DNA from: Streptomyces avicenniae
Lineage (GTDB): Bacteria; Actinomycetota; Actinomycetes; Streptomycetales; Streptomycetaceae
Direction of reading: 5' to 3'
Length of the DNA stretch: 64,000 bases
Assembly (NCBI RefSeq): GCF_000719135.1
Contig: NZ_JOEK01000014.1
Coordinates: 62,001-126,000, forward strand
Made by a program: the position numbers and the translations under genes. The notes under the pieces were generated by a model. That model had not been told where the DNA came from. It was given only the letters and a program-made list of their open reading frames with translations, and did not search any database. Shown here one piece after another: positions 27,029 to 37,988 of this stretch; position 1 is the stretch's first letter, and every line of letters starts with the position of its first letter.

Positions 27029-28164
27029 ACATCGACCTCACGGACACGACGTCCGCCCGGATCAACACCGCGCTCGTCCAGGGCCGCCGCTCGGTCGGGG
27101 CGGCGGTCGGCATGGTGCTGACCCTCGTCATCGTCACCGACGAGGGCAACCACTACGACGCCCTCAAGGCGGCGAGCGAGGCGTCGAAGGAGCACCCCTC
27201 GCGCATCCTGGTCGTCATCAAGCGGCCGGGGCGCTCCCCCAGGGAGCGCGCGGGGGCGCGGCTGGACGCCGAGGTCCGCGTGGGCGGCGAGGCGGGGAAC
27301 GGCGAGACCGTCCTGCTGCGGCTGCACGGCGAGCTGTCGGGGCACGCCTACAGCGTCGTGCTGCCGCTGCTGCTGCCGGACGCGCCCGTCGTCGTCTGGT
27401 GGCCGGACGAGGCGCCCGCCCACCCGGCGGACGACCTGCTCGGCACCCTGGCGCAGCGCAGGATCACCGACGCGGCGGCCACCGAGGACCCGGTGGCCGC
27501 GCTGGTGGCGCGGGCGGAGGTGTACGCGCCGGGCGACACCGATCTGTCGTGGACGCGCGTCACGCCCTGGCGCAGCGTGCTCGCGGCGGCGCTCGACCAG
27601 AAGCACACGAAGGTGACGGCGGCCGAGGTCGAGGGCGAGGAGTACAACCCCAGCACCGAGCTGCTGGCGCTGTGGCTCGCCGAGCGTCTCGACGTGACGG
27701 TCGGGCGCGTCGTCTCCGAGGGTCCCGGCATCACGGCGGTGCGGCTCACCACCGCGGACGGCGTGATCTGCCTCGACCGGCCGGACGGCGCGCTGGCCAC
27801 CCTCGCCGTGCCGGGCCAGCCGGACCGGCACGTGGCGCTGCACCGCCGTTCCACGGCGGAGCTGATCGCCGAGGAGCTGCGCCGCCTGGACCCCGACGAG
27901 GCGTACGCGGGGACGGTGCGGCACGGTCTCGGCCGTCTGAACACGCCCCCTGGCGCCTCGGCGGCCGACGTGGCGGCGCCCCCGCCTGCGGCGGAGCCGA
28001 CGGGCACGCGTACCCCCGCGAAGGCGGTGGCCAAGGCGCCCGCGACGACGTCCACCAAGGCCCCGGTGCCCCGCGCGTCGCCCACGAAGGCGGCGGGCAG
28101 GGCGGCGAAGCCGAAGCCGAAGGCGGACGGCAAGAACGGGAAGAACGGGAAGCCCGCCGCATGA
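27025..28164 (+). CDS. opcA: glucose-6-phosphate dehydrogenase assembly protein OpcA
   Basis: A 379-residue OpcA, a factor needed for active Zwf in actinobacteria and cyanobacteria. The core (about 1-310) is typical, with VVWWPDEAPAHPADD and the GEEYNPSTELLALWLAERL segment. The C-terminal 65 residues are a Pro/Ala/Lys-rich, strongly basic tail. Its ATG overlaps the zwf stop (ATGA). Because the broken zwf frame enters this gene in phase, an uninterrupted frame of 853 codons runs from the zwf start to the opcA stop; that is an artefact of the deletion, not a natural fusion. Confidence 0.93.
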   Translation: MNIDLTDTTSARINTALVQGRRSVGAAVGMVLTLVIVTDEGNHYDALKAASEASKEHPSRILVVIKRPGRSPRERAGARLDAEVRVGGEAGNGETVLLRLHGELSGHAYSVVLPLLLPDAPVVVWWPDEAPAHPADDLLGTLAQRRITDAAATEDPVAALVARAEVYAPGDTDLSWTRVTPWRSVLAAALDQKHTKVTAAEVEGEEYNPSTELLALWLAERLDVTVGRVVSEGPGITAVRLTTADGVICLDRPDGALATLAVPGQPDRHVALHRRSTAELIAEELRRLDPDEAYAGTVRHGLGRLNTPPGASAADVAAPPPAAEPTGTRTPAKAVAKAPATTSTKAPVPRASPTKAAGRAAKPKPKADGKNGKNGKPAA

Positions 28165-28904
28165 GCGTGACACGCGAGCTGGTCGTCCACCGCGACAAGG
28201 ACCTCATGGCCCAGGCGGTGGCGGCCCGGCTGATCACCAGGATCGTGGACGCGCAGGCCGCCAGGGGCTCCGCTTCCGTCGTCCTCACGGGCGGGCGGAA
28301 CGGGAACGGGCTGCTGTCCGCCGTGGCCGCCTCGCCCGCCAGGGACGCGGTGGACTGGGGCCGGATCGACCTGTGGTGGGGCGACGAGCGCTTCGTGCCG
28401 CAGGACGACGGGGAGCGCAACCACACGCAGGCGCGCGCCGCGCTGCTGGACGCCGTGCCGCTCGATCCTGACCGGGTGCACCCGATGCCCGCGTCGGACG
28501 GGCCGTACGGCGCGGACCCCGAGGCGGCGGCGGAGGCGTACGCGGCGGAGCTGGCGGCCACCCCGGGGCCGTTCGACGTGCTGCTGCTCGGCGTCGGCCC
28601 GGACACGCACGTGGCGTCGCTGTTCCCCGGCCTGCCGGGCGTGCGGGAGACGGAGCGGACGGTCGTGGCCGTGCGCGACGCGCCCAAGCCGCCGCCGACC
28701 CGCGTCTCGCTGACGCTCCCCGCCATCCGCACGGCGCACGAGGTGTGGCTGCTCGCGGCGGGCGAGGACAAGGCGGACGCGGTGGCGACGGCCTTCTCCG
28801 ACCCGGGCGAGCTGCGCGCACCCGCGGCGGGCGCGTTCGGCCTGTCGCGGACGCTGTGGCTCGTGGACGTGGCGGCGGCCTCCGGGCTGCGCGGGGCCGT
28901 CTGA
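28161..28904 (+). CDS. pgl: 6-phosphogluconolactonase
   Basis: A 247-residue DevB/SOL-type lactonase that hydrolyses 6-phosphogluconolactone, the product of Zwf. The IDLWWGDERFVP motif (about 69-80), HTQARAALLD and the LLLGVGPDTHVASLFPG segment mark the family. The ATG overlaps the opcA stop by 4 bases. It is the last gene of the operon, followed by a strong hairpin. With zwf broken its substrate must come from another Zwf, if there is one. Confidence 0.95.
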   Translation: MSVTRELVVHRDKDLMAQAVAARLITRIVDAQAARGSASVVLTGGRNGNGLLSAVAASPARDAVDWGRIDLWWGDERFVPQDDGERNHTQARAALLDAVPLDPDRVHPMPASDGPYGADPEAAAEAYAAELAATPGPFDVLLLGVGPDTHVASLFPGLPGVRETERTVVAVRDAPKPPPTRVSLTLPAIRTAHEVWLLAAGEDKADAVATAFSDPGELRAPAAGAFGLSRTLWLVDVAAASGLRGAV

Positions 28905-28931
28905 CGGCGGCACCCCTGGCCTCACACGAGG

Positions 28932-28964
28932 ACGCCCCCCGCGCCCGTCAGGCGCGGGGGGCGT
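28932..28964. terminator. intrinsic hairpin after pgl, shared with convergent pgi
   Basis: ACGCCCCCCGCGCC (28932-28945) pairs perfectly with 28951-28964, a 14-bp stem with a 5-base loop, followed by a T. It lies between the convergent pgl and pgi stops. Confidence 0.85.
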
Positions 28965-28978
28965 TCGCGTGGCCGTGC

Positions 28979-30613
28979 TCAGCGGCCCCGCAGGCGGCGG
29001 TAGCGCGCGACGAGGGCGGCGGTGGACGGGTCGAGGCCGGGGACGTCGGCGCCCTCGGTGAGCGCGGGCTCGACGCGCTTGGCGAGCACCTTGCCCAGCT
29101 CCACACCCCACTGGTCGAACGAGTCGATCCCCCAGATCGCGCCCTGGACGAACACCTTGTGCTCGTACAGCGCGATCAGCTGCCCGAGCACGGACGGGCT
29201 CAGCTCGGTGGCCAGGATGGTCGTGGTCGGCCGGTCACCGGGGAACGTGCGGTGCGGCACCAGTTCCTCCGCGACGCCCTCGGCCCGCACCTCGTCCGCC
29301 GTCTTCCCGAAGGCCAGCGCCTGGCCCTGGGCGAAGAGGTTCGCCATCAGCAGGTCGTGCTGGTCCCGCAGCGCGGGGGACAGCTCGCCGACCGGCCGGG
29401 CGAAGCCGATGAGGTCGGCGGGGATGAGCTTGGTGCCCTGGTGCAGCAGCTGGTAGTACGCGTGCTGCCCGTTCGTGCCCGGCGTGCCCCAGACGACGGG
29501 CCCCGTCTGCCAGCTCACCGGTTCACCCTCACGTGTGACCGACTTGCCGTTGGACTCCATGTCGAGCTGCTGGAGATAGGCCGTGAACCGCGACAGGTAG
29601 TGGCTGTACGGCAGCACGGCGTGCGCCTGCGCGTCGAAGAACGCCCCGTACCAGACGCCCAGCAGCCCCAGCAGCACGGGCGCGTTCTCCGCGAACGGCG
29701 CCGTACGGAAGTGGTCGTCAACCGTACGGAAGCCGTCCAACATCTCCCGAAAATGATCGGGACCGATCGCGATCATCAGCGACAGACCGATCGCCGAGTC
29801 GAACGAGTACCGCCCGCCGACCCAGTCCCAGAACTCGAACATGTTCGCCGTGTCGATACCGAAGTCCGCGACACGCTCCGCGTTGGTCGAGACGGCGACG
29901 AAGTGGCGGGCGACGGCCTCCTGCCCGGCGCCGAGGCCGTCCAGCAGCCACTGCCGCGCCGACGTCGCGTTGGTGATCGTCTCGATCGTCGTGAACGTCT
30001 TCGACGAGATGACGAACAGCGTCTGCGCCGGGTCCAGGTCCCGCAGGGCCTCGTGCAGGTCGGCGCCGTCCACGTTGGAGACGAACCGGTGCGTCAGCCC
30101 GCGGTCGGCGTAGGGGCGCAGCACCTCGTACGCCATCGCAGGGCCGAGGTCCGAGCCGCCGATGCCGATGTTGACCACGGCCCTGATCGGACGCCCGGTG
30201 TGCCCGGTCCACTCCCCCGTCCTGACCCGGCGCGAGAATTCAGCCATACGGTCCAGCACCGCGTGGACGCGCGGGACGACGTTCTCCCCGTCCACCTCCA
30301 CCACCGCGTCACGCGGGGCACGCAGCGCCGTGTGCAGCACGGCACGCCCCTCCGTCACGTTGATCCTCTCGCCCCGGAACATCGCGTCCCGCAGACCGGC
30401 GACCCCCGTCGCCTCGGCGAGCCGCAGCAGCAGCCCCAGCGTCTCGTCGGTGACGAGCTGCTTCGCGTAGTCGAGATGGAGATCGCCGACCGCGACCCCG
30501 TACCGTTCGGCGCGGCTGGGGTCGGCGTCGAACACCTCGCGCAGCCGTACCTCCCCGAGCGCGCTCCGGTGCTCCGCGAGGGCACGCCACTCCGCCGTCT
30601 GATCGAGCCTCAT
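28979..30613 (-). CDS. pgi: glucose-6-phosphate isomerase
   Basis: A 544-residue phosphoglucose isomerase, converting glucose-6-phosphate and fructose-6-phosphate. Signatures include [25 protein letters not shown], the WDWVGGRYS motif and [10 protein letters not shown], and the C-terminal active-site lysine region ends LAKRVEP. Length is typical. AGAGGCGG precedes the ATG. It stands as its own unit, convergent with the pentose phosphate operon, and links that pathway to the glycolytic genes further on. Confidence 0.97.
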   Translation of the reverse strand: MRLDQTAEWRALAEHRSALGEVRLREVFDADPSRAERYGVAVGDLHLDYAKQLVTDETLGLLLRLAEATGVAGLRDAMFRGERINVTEGRAVLHTALRAPRDAVVEVDGENVVPRVHAVLDRMAEFSRRVRTGEWTGHTGRPIRAVVNIGIGGSDLGPAMAYEVLRPYADRGLTHRFVSNVDGADLHEALRDLDPAQTLFVISSKTFTTIETITNATSARQWLLDGLGAGQEAVARHFVAVSTNAERVADFGIDTANMFEFWDWVGGRYSFDSAIGLSLMIAIGPDHFREMLDGFRTVDDHFRTAPFAENAPVLLGLLGVWYGAFFDAQAHAVLPYSHYLSRFTAYLQQLDMESNGKSVTREGEPVSWQTGPVVWGTPGTNGQHAYYQLLHQGTKLIPADLIGFARPVGELSPALRDQHDLLMANLFAQGQALAFGKTADEVRAEGVAEELVPHRTFPGDRPTTTILATELSPSVLGQLIALYEHKVFVQGAIWGIDSFDQWGVELGKVLAKRVEPALTEGADVPGLDPSTAALVARYRRLRGR

Positions 30614-30779
30614 GATCCGCCTCTATCCATGCATGCAGGACACTGCGCCGCACGCTAGCCGATCACCGGCGCGGGCCCGCACACTGGCTCCCCCGCACCG
30701 GGCCACCGCCGCGCCCTGACAGGCGGAAACACCCGCTGACCTGCGCGTATCCGGGAAAGCGCCGCGTGGGGCAAACCAC

Positions 30780-30824
30780 GGAGGACCCGGGCGCCGGCCA
30801 CGTGAGCCGGCACCCGGGTCCTCC
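30780..30824 (-). terminator. hairpin downstream of the rbpA-like gene
   Basis: GGAGGACCCGGGCGCCGGC (30780-30798) pairs with 30806-30824, a 19-bp stem with one mismatch and a 7-base loop. It lies 14 bases past the rbpA-like stop. Confidence 0.8.
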
Positions 30825-30837
30825 GGGGCGTGTGCCG

Positions 30838-31173
30838 CTAGATCTCGCCCCGCAGCTTGGCCAGGGCCTCGGCGAGGATCGCCTCACCGTCGGCGTCGCT
30901 GCGGCGCTCGCGGACGTACGCCAGATGCGTCTTGTAGGGCTCGGTGCGCGGCGGCGCCGGGGGCGCGTCGCGTTCCGTGCCCGCGGGGAAGCCGCAGCGC
31001 GGACAGTCCCAGGTATCCGGAATCTGTGCGTCGCTGGCGAAGCTGGGCTGTGTCTCGTGCCCGTTCGCGCACCAGAAGGAGACCCTCAGCCGGGGCGCGG
31101 ACTCGCCGCGCTCGGCCTCACCCATGGGCCCCGCCCCGACCCGGCTGCCCCGGATCGCGTTGCCACCTGCCAC
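30838..31173 (-). CDS. RbpA-family RNA polymerase-binding protein (likely the RbpB-type paralogue)
   Basis: A 111-residue small zinc protein of the RbpA family, which binds the primary sigma factor and stimulates transcription in actinobacteria. Zinc ligands appear as FWCANGHE and WDCPRCGF, and the C-terminal helix YVRERRSDADGEAILAEAL corresponds to the sigma-interacting region. The sequence differs from classic RbpA as I remember it (which begins RALRG and has a SYETDR segment), so I think this is the paralogue called RbpB. The GTG at 31173 is chosen because GGGAG lies 8 bases upstream. Confidence 0.75.
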   Translation of the reverse strand: MAGGNAIRGSRVGAGPMGEAERGESAPRLRVSFWCANGHETQPSFASDAQIPDTWDCPRCGFPAGTERDAPPAPPRTEPYKTHLAYVRERRSDADGEAILAEALAKLRGEI

Positions 31174-31280
31174 GGTCGTAACTCCCTGCCTGCCATCCTG
31201 CGAAGTCCTCAGTCTATGCAAGGCTCAACGCACGTCCAGTGCTGGGAGTTACTGACTTCGGGGCACGGGCCCGGCCGCGG

Positions 31281-31511
31281 TCAGGACCGCATGAGCAGAC
31301 CGAGCACCACGACGATCCCCGCCCAGGCGAGGGCGACGACCACGGTGATCCGGTCGAGGTTGCGCTCGGCGACGGACGAACCACCCACCGAGGACTGCAT
31401 GCCACCGCCGAACATGTCGGAGAGGCCGCCGCCCTTCCCCTTGTGCATGAGCACGAGGAGGGCCAACAGGAAGCTGAAGATGATCAGCGCGATCTGGAAC
31501 GCCGTTTCCAC
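31281..31511 (-). CDS. secG: preprotein translocase subunit SecG
   Basis: A 76-residue SecG, the small subunit of the SecYEG protein channel. It has two membrane helices (about 3-22 and 53-74) joined by a Gly-rich loop (KGKGGGLSDMFGGG) typical of the family. It starts with GTG at 31511. It follows tpiA at the end of the gap-pgk-tpiA run, an arrangement common in actinobacteria. Confidence 0.93.
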   Translation of the reverse strand: METAFQIALIIFSFLLALLVLMHKGKGGGLSDMFGGGMQSSVGGSSVAERNLDRITVVVALAWAGIVVVLGLLMRS

Positions 31512-31634
31512 GACTGAACCAACTCTCTCACCAACGGACGGACATTCGACGTGGCTACCGGGGTGACCGGCGCCACGGGGCCGGGGGGCGCGGTCGTGCC
31601 GTTCCCACCGACCCCGGACAGCGTACAGCGACCC

Positions 31635-32414
31635 CTACTGGTCGCGGAACCGGACGATCTTGACGAACTCGTCCGCGTCCAGCGCGGCCCCGCCGACGAG
31701 CGCGCCGTCCACGTCCGGCTGCGCCATGATCGCCGCGACGTTCGCCGCCTTGACCGAGCCGCCGTACTGGATGCGCACACCGTCGGCCAGCTCGGCGTCG
31801 TACAGCTCGGCGAGCCGTGCCCGGATCGCGCCGCAGACCTCCTGCGCGTCCTCGGGGGTGGCGACCTCGCCGGTGCCGATCGCCCAGACCGGCTCGTAGG
31901 CGATCACGACGGACGCGGCCTGCTCGGCCGGGACGTCCGCGAGACCGCCGTCGAGCTGGGCCAGGGTGTGCGCGACGTGCGTGCCCGCCTTGCGCACCTC
32001 AAGCGGCTCGCCGACGCACAGGATCGGGGTGATCCCGTGGCGGTAGGCCGCCTTCACCTTGGCGTTGCAGACGGCCTCGTCCTCGGCGTGGTACTGGCGG
32101 CGCTCGGAGTGGCCGACGACGGCGTACGCGCACTGGAGCTTCGCCAGCATCGGCCCCGAGACCTCGCCGGTGTAGGCGCCGGAGTCGTAGGCGGAGATGT
32201 CCTGCGCGCCGTACCTGATCTTCAGCTTGTCGCCGTCCACCAGGGTCTGGACGGTCCGCAGGTCGGTGAAGGGCGGCAGCACCGCGACCTCCACCGCCTC
32301 GTAGTCCTTGTCCGTGAGGCCGAAGGCGAGCTTCTGGACATGGGCGATGGCCTCAAGGTGGTTGAGGTTCATCTTCCAGTTGCCCGCCATGAGCGGGATG
32401 CGTCCGCCGGTCAC
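31635..32414 (-). CDS. tpiA: triosephosphate isomerase
   Basis: A 259-residue TIM-barrel enzyme interconverting dihydroxyacetone phosphate and glyceraldehyde-3-phosphate. Catalytic Lys is in GNWKMN, His in VVGHSERR, and Glu in [10 protein letters not shown]; the phosphate-binding YGGSVKAAN is present. It starts with GTG at 32414, 55 bases after pgk. Confidence 0.97.
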   Translation of the reverse strand: MTGGRIPLMAGNWKMNLNHLEAIAHVQKLAFGLTDKDYEAVEVAVLPPFTDLRTVQTLVDGDKLKIRYGAQDISAYDSGAYTGEVSGPMLAKLQCAYAVVGHSERRQYHAEDEAVCNAKVKAAYRHGITPILCVGEPLEVRKAGTHVAHTLAQLDGGLADVPAEQAASVVIAYEPVWAIGTGEVATPEDAQEVCGAIRARLAELYDAELADGVRIQYGGSVKAANVAAIMAQPDVDGALVGGAALDADEFVKIVRFRDQ

Positions 32415-32469
32415 GCCGTACCTTCTCTCGTCACTTCGCCGTGCGCCTTCGCGCCGTGTGTCCGCCGCG

Positions 32470-33678
32470 TCACGCCGGGTCCTCCAGGGCGGCGAGGCCG
32501 GGCAGTTCCTTGCCCTCCAGGTACTCCAGGCTCGCGCCGCCGCCGGTCGAGATGTGACCGAACGCCGTCTCGTCGAAGCCCAGAATGCGCACCGCGGCGG
32601 CCGAGTCGCCGCCGCCGACGACCGTGAAGGCCGGGCTGTCCAGCAGGCCCTGGGCCACGGCCCTGGTGCCCTCGGCGAACTCCGGGTGCTCGAAGACGCC
32701 CATCGGGCCGTTCCAGAACACGGTGGCGGCGTCGGCGAGCTTCGCCGCGTACAGCTTCCGCGTCTCGGGGCCGATGTCGAGGCCCATCACGCCCGGGGTC
32801 AGCGCGTCGGCTGCCACGACCTGGGGGTCGGCCGACGCCTTCGTCCCGAGGTCGGGGAACGCCTTGGCGACCACGACGTCCACCGGCAGCACGAACTCGA
32901 CGCCGCGCTCGGCGGCCTCGCGCAGGTACTCCTGGACCGCCGGGATCTGATCCTCCTGGAGCAGCGAGTCACCGACCTGGTGGCCCTGCGCCGCGAGGAA
33001 CGTGTACACCATGCCGCCGCCGACCAGGATGCGGTCGGCGCGCTGGAGCAGGTGGCCGATGACGGCGAGCTTGTCGGACACCTTGGCGCCGCCGAGGACG
33101 ACGGCGTAGGGGCGGGCGACGTCCTCGGTGAGCTTGCGCAGGACGCCGACCTCGGTGGCGATGAGCCCACCGGCCGCGTGCGGCAGCCGGGCAGGGAGGT
33201 CGTAGACCGAGGCGTGCCTGCGGTGCACGGCACCGAAGCCGTCCCCGACGTACAGGTCGGCGAGGGCGGCGAGGCGGTCGGCGAACGCGCCGCGCTCGGC
33301 GTCGTCCTTGCTGGTCTCGCCCGGGTTGAACCGGAGGTTCTCCAGCAGGGCGACCTCGCCGTCGGCCAGCGCGGCGACGGTGGCGCGCGCGCCGTCGTCC
33401 ACCGTGTCGGTGGCGAACGCGACATCCTTGCCGAGGAGTTCACCGAGCCGCCGGGCGACGGGCGCGAGGGAGTACTGCGGGTCGGGCGCGCCCTTGGGGC
33501 GGCCGAGGTGCGAGGCGACGACCACCCGCGCACCCGCGGCGGCGAGCGCGGAGATCGTCGGGACGACGGCGCGGATACGGCCGTCGTCGGTGATGGCCCC
33601 GCCGGAGAGCGGGACGTTCAGGTCGGCGCGGACGAAGACCCGGCGGCCCGCGACCTGGAGATCATCGATCGTCTTCAT
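32470..33678 (-). CDS. pgk: phosphoglycerate kinase
   Basis: A 402-residue glycolytic kinase that makes ATP from 1,3-bisphosphoglycerate. The N-terminal RADLNVPL and the SHLGRPKG motif, and the C-terminal nucleotide-binding [11 protein letters not shown], are present. The ATG at 33678 begins the conserved N-terminus. It is separated from gap by 71 bases that contain a small stem (CGCAGC/GCTGCG at 33712-33717 and 33723-33728). Confidence 0.97.
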   Translation of the reverse strand: MKTIDDLQVAGRRVFVRADLNVPLSGGAITDDGRIRAVVPTISALAAAGARVVVASHLGRPKGAPDPQYSLAPVARRLGELLGKDVAFATDTVDDGARATVAALADGEVALLENLRFNPGETSKDDAERGAFADRLAALADLYVGDGFGAVHRRHASVYDLPARLPHAAGGLIATEVGVLRKLTEDVARPYAVVLGGAKVSDKLAVIGHLLQRADRILVGGGMVYTFLAAQGHQVGDSLLQEDQIPAVQEYLREAAERGVEFVLPVDVVVAKAFPDLGTKASADPQVVAADALTPGVMGLDIGPETRKLYAAKLADAATVFWNGPMGVFEHPEFAEGTRAVAQGLLDSPAFTVVGGGDSAAAVRILGFDETAFGHISTGGGASLEYLEGKELPGLAALEDPA

Positions 33679-33749
33679 GGTTCTCGTTGACTCCTGAAGT
33701 GGCGCAAGGCCCGCAGCGCGGTGCTGCGAGCCCTGCTGGAGGGGACCGG

Positions 33750-34832
<1,083 letters not shown>

Positions 34833-34854
34833 CTACCGCGCCGCGCTCCGGGAG

Positions 34855-34877
34855 CTGACACCGGCCAGCCGTGTCAG
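34855..34877. promoter_or_regulatory. dyad CTGACAC-N9-GTGTCAG between whiA and gap
   Basis: Perfect 7-bp arms at 34855-34861 and 34871-34877 with a 9-base centre, 101 bases upstream of gap and 65 bases downstream of whiA. Each arm contains GACAC, the core I recall for WhiA binding. It could equally be the terminator of the whiA operon. Confidence 0.45.
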
Positions 34878-34941
34878 GCCCCGGAAACGCGGGGCGGAAC
34901 GGCCGTCCCGGTGGCGGGCGCACGGGCCGCCGGGCGGTCCG

Positions 34942-35919
34942 TCAGCCCACCATCTCCTCGGTCAGGTTCGACTCCGTGCCGGGGACCCCCAGGTCCTGCG
35001 CGCGCTTGTCCGCCATCGCCAGGAGGCGGCGGATGCGGCCCGCGACGGCGTCCTTGGTGAGCGGCGGCTCGGCGAGCGCGCCCAGTTCCTCAAGTGACGC
35101 CTGCTTGTGCTCCATGCGCAGCCGTCCCGCGGCGGCCAGGTGGTCGGGGACCTCTTCCCCGAGGATCTCCAGCGCCCGCTGGACGCGCGCGCCCGCCGCC
35201 ACGGCCGCGCGGGCGGAGCGGCGCAGGTTCGCGTCGTCGAAGTTGGCCAGCCGGTTGGCGGTGGCGCGCACCTCGCGCCGCATCCGGCGCTCCTCCCAGG
35301 CGAGCACGGACTCGTGGGCGCCGAGCCGGGTCAGCAGGGCGCCGATCGCGTCGCCGTCGCGGACCACGACGCGGTCCACGCTGCGGACCTCGCGGGCCTT
35401 GGCCCCGATCTGGAGCCGCCTGGCGGCCCCCACCAGCGCGAGGGCCGCCTCGGGTCCCGGGCAGGTGACCTCAAGCGAGGAGGAACGGCCGGGCTCGGTC
35501 AGCGATCCGTGCGCCAGGAACGCGCCGCGCCACGCGGCCTCGGCGTCGCAGGTGGCGCCGGAGACGACCTGCGGTGGCAGGCCCCTGATCGGACGGCCGC
35601 GGCCGTCCACCAGACCCGTCTGCCGCGCCAGCTGGTCGCCGCCCGCGACGACCCGCACCACGTAACGGCTGCCGCGCCGCAGCCCGCCCGGCGCCATGAC
35701 CACCAGGTCGGAGGAGTGGCCGAAGATCTCCAGGATGTCCCGGCGCAGCCGCCGTGCGGCGATCCCGGTGTCCAGCTCGGCCTCGATCACGATCCGCCCG
35801 CTGACCAGGTGCAGCCCGCCCGCGAACCGCAGGATCGAGGACACCTCCGACTTGCGGCAGCAGGTCCGGGTGACGGGAAGCCGGGAGATCTCATCCTTCA
35901 CCGCAGCCGTCATCGCCAT
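34942..35919 (-). CDS. whiA: sporulation transcription factor WhiA
   Basis: A 325-residue WhiA, which acts with WhiB to start sporulation septation in aerial hyphae. It has the degenerate LAGLIDADG homing-endonuclease fold in the N-terminal two thirds (with [10 protein letters not shown]) and a C-terminal helix-turn-helix ([20 protein letters not shown]). The N-terminus [20 protein letters not shown] is that of Streptomyces WhiA. It overlaps yvcK by 10 bases, so it is translated in the rapZ-yvcK-whiA operon. Confidence 0.97.
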   Translation of the reverse strand: MAMTAAVKDEISRLPVTRTCCRKSEVSSILRFAGGLHLVSGRIVIEAELDTGIAARRLRRDILEIFGHSSDLVVMAPGGLRRGSRYVVRVVAGGDQLARQTGLVDGRGRPIRGLPPQVVSGATCDAEAAWRGAFLAHGSLTEPGRSSSLEVTCPGPEAALALVGAARRLQIGAKAREVRSVDRVVVRDGDAIGALLTRLGAHESVLAWEERRMRREVRATANRLANFDDANLRRSARAAVAAGARVQRALEILGEEVPDHLAAAGRLRMEHKQASLEELGALAEPPLTKDAVAGRIRRLLAMADKRAQDLGVPGTESNLTEEMVG

Positions 35920-36965
35920 GGGCCGATCCTTCCATGCATCCGAAAAATACGGTCGAACGCGGCGGCCAGCAGCTCCGGGTCGTGCCGGGGGGTGCCGTCC
36001 GGTGCGGCCACGGGTGCCAGCTGCACTCCGGCCCCCAGCCGTTCGGCGGCCTCACGCAGACTCTCCTGGTCCCGCACGGCGGCCTGGTCTGCCAGCACCA
36101 CGTCAAAGGCGAGTTTAGGGGCGTGTTGTACCAAAACCTCCACATGACGCTGCGGGGAGAACCCATCAGTTTCACCGGGCTGCGGTGCGAGGTTGAGCGA
36201 CAGGACCCGGCGCGCCTTGGTACGGGTGAGGGCGTCGAGCAGTTCGGGGACCAGCAGATGGGGGATCACCGAGGAGAACCACGAACCGGGGCCGAGGACC
36301 ACCCAGTCGGCGTCCAGGACGGCCTCGACCGCCTCGGGCACGGCGGGGGGATCGGCCGGGACGAGGTTGACCTGCCTGACCTCGCCGGGCGTCAGCGCCA
36401 CGGTGGCCTGGCCGCGCACCCGGCTGAGCGCGTCGGGCAGCCGCGGGTCGTGGCCGCGTACCTCGGCCTCCAGGTCGAGGGGCACCGCCGACATGGGCAG
36501 CACCCGGCCGTGCGCGCCGAGGAGCTTGCCGACCAGGTCGAGGGCGCGTACGTGGTCGCCCAGTTGTTCCCACAGCGCGACGATCAGGAGGTTGCCGACG
36601 GCGTGGTCGTGCAGCGCGCCCTCGCTCTTGAAGCGGTGCTGCACGACCTCGGACCAGGTGCGGCCCCACTCGTCGTCGCCGCACAGGGCGGCGAGCGCCT
36701 TGCGCAGGTCGCCGGGCGGCAGGACGCCCAGTTCGTCGCGCAACCGCCCGCTGGAGCCGCCGTCGTCGGCGACGGTGACGACGGCGGTCAGGTCGCCGGT
36801 GATGCGGCGCAGCGCGGTGAGCGAGGCCGACAGGCCCATGCCGCCGCCGAGCGCGACGACCTTGGGCTGGGCGCCCCGGCCGCGGCCGAGCCGGGGCCGG
36901 GCGGTACGCCGGCCGCGGTCGCGGCTCCCCGCTGTCCGGGCCTGCCGGACGCCCTTGCGTGGCAT
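35910..36965 (-). CDS. yvcK: gluconeogenesis factor YvcK/CofD-like protein
   Basis: A 351-residue member of the CofD/YvcK family, a nucleotide-sugar-binding protein needed for growth on gluconeogenic carbon and cell-wall balance in other Gram-positives. The N-terminal [14 protein letters not shown] and [18 protein letters not shown] motifs and the HDHAVGNLL segment define the family. A basic Arg-rich tail of about 30 residues precedes the domain. It lies 2 bases after rapZ and overlaps whiA, the conserved arrangement. Confidence 0.93.
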   Translation of the reverse strand: MPRKGVRQARTAGSRDRGRRTARPRLGRGRGAQPKVVALGGGMGLSASLTALRRITGDLTAVVTVADDGGSSGRLRDELGVLPPGDLRKALAALCGDDEWGRTWSEVVQHRFKSEGALHDHAVGNLLIVALWEQLGDHVRALDLVGKLLGAHGRVLPMSAVPLDLEAEVRGHDPRLPDALSRVRGQATVALTPGEVRQVNLVPADPPAVPEAVEAVLDADWVVLGPGSWFSSVIPHLLVPELLDALTRTKARRVLSLNLAPQPGETDGFSPQRHVEVLVQHAPKLAFDVVLADQAAVRDQESLREAAERLGAGVQLAPVAAPDGTPRHDPELLAAAFDRIFRMHGRIGPWR

Positions 36966-36967
36966 TC

Positions 36968-37921
36968 CTATTCGCGCCCCATGTCCCGGTGGACGACCAC
37001 GGTCTCGATGCCCTCGGCGGCGAGTCTGCGGGCCAGCCGCTCGGAGACGGCGACGCTGCGGTGCTTGCCGCCCGTGCAGCCGACGGCGATGGTCACGTAG
37101 CGCTTGCCCTCCTGGCGGTAGCCGGTCGCGATGAGGCTCAGCAGCTCCGAGTAGCGGTCGAGGAACTCCTTGGCGCCCGGCTGGTTGAAGACGTACCCGG
37201 CGACCTCCTCGCTGGTGCCGGTGAACGGGCGCAGCTCGGGGACCCAGTGCGGATTGGGCAGGAAGCGGCAGTCCACGACGTGGTCGGCGTCCACAGGCAG
37301 CCCGTACTTGTAGCCGAAGGACATGACGGTGGCCCGCAGTTCGGGCTCGTCGCCCCCGGCGAACTGGGCGTCCATCTTGGCGCGCAGCTCGTGCACGTTG
37401 AGCGCGGACGTGTCGATGACGAGGTCGGCGTCGCCGCGCAGTTCGCGCAGCAGGTCGCGCTCGGCGGCGATGCCGTCCACGATGCGCCCGTCACCCTGGA
37501 GCGGGTGGGGGCGGCGGACCGACTCGAAGCGCTGGACGAGGGCGTTGTCCGACGCCTCCAGGTAGACGATCCGCCGGGTGACGCCCTTGGCCTCCAGGTC
37601 GGTGAGCGACTCGCGGAGGCTGTCGAAGAAGCTGCGGCCCCTGACGTCCACGACGACCCCGATGCGGGCGACGTTGCCCTGGGAGCGTGCGCCGAGGTCC
37701 ACCATCGTGGGGATGAGGGCGGGCGGCAGGTTGTCCACCACGAACCAGCCGAGATCCTCCAGGCACTTGGCGGCGGTGCTGCGGCCCGCGCCGGACATGC
37801 CGGAGATGATCACGAGTTCGGGTGTGGTGATGAGTTCCTCGGTGAGCCCGGCCACGGGCGCGGTGCCCGGCTGCTCCGGCGGGGCGGCGGTCTGTTCCTG
37901 GTCTCCGGTGTGTGCGTCCAT
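36968..37921 (-). CDS. rapZ: RapZ-family nucleotide-binding protein
   Basis: A 317-residue P-loop protein of the RapZ/YvcJ family. Walker A is GMSGAGRST at about 41-49, with Arg in place of the usual Lys, as in actinobacterial members I know. The GWFVVDNLPP and SFGYKYGLP motifs and the C-terminal GCTGGKHRSV domain are present. E. coli RapZ controls a small RNA; the actinobacterial role is unclear. The first 25 residues are Pro/Ala-rich and variable. Confidence 0.92.
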   Translation of the reverse strand: MDAHTGDQEQTAAPPEQPGTAPVAGLTEELITTPELVIISGMSGAGRSTAAKCLEDLGWFVVDNLPPALIPTMVDLGARSQGNVARIGVVVDVRGRSFFDSLRESLTDLEAKGVTRRIVYLEASDNALVQRFESVRRPHPLQGDGRIVDGIAAERDLLRELRGDADLVIDTSALNVHELRAKMDAQFAGGDEPELRATVMSFGYKYGLPVDADHVVDCRFLPNPHWVPELRPFTGTSEEVAGYVFNQPGAKEFLDRYSELLSLIATGYRQEGKRYVTIAVGCTGGKHRSVAVSERLARRLAAEGIETVVVHRDMGRE

Positions 37922-37988
37922 GGTGCGGTTTCCCCCGCCTGTCTTCGGCGTGTGTGCGTCGGGTGGGTACGGTTTCCTGCCGCCGGGA

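Noticed and set aside
25603..28164. A natural Zwf-OpcA fusion protein of 853 residues
   Set aside because: The middle of the frame (about 26428-27024) reads as shadow sequence, while true Zwf sequence continues in another frame, so the fusion is a by-product of the deletion.
30614..30780. Small gene between pgi and the terminator hairpin
   Set aside because: Short frames here lack a ribosome site, a -10 module and any recognisable sequence; I see only the pgi upstream region.
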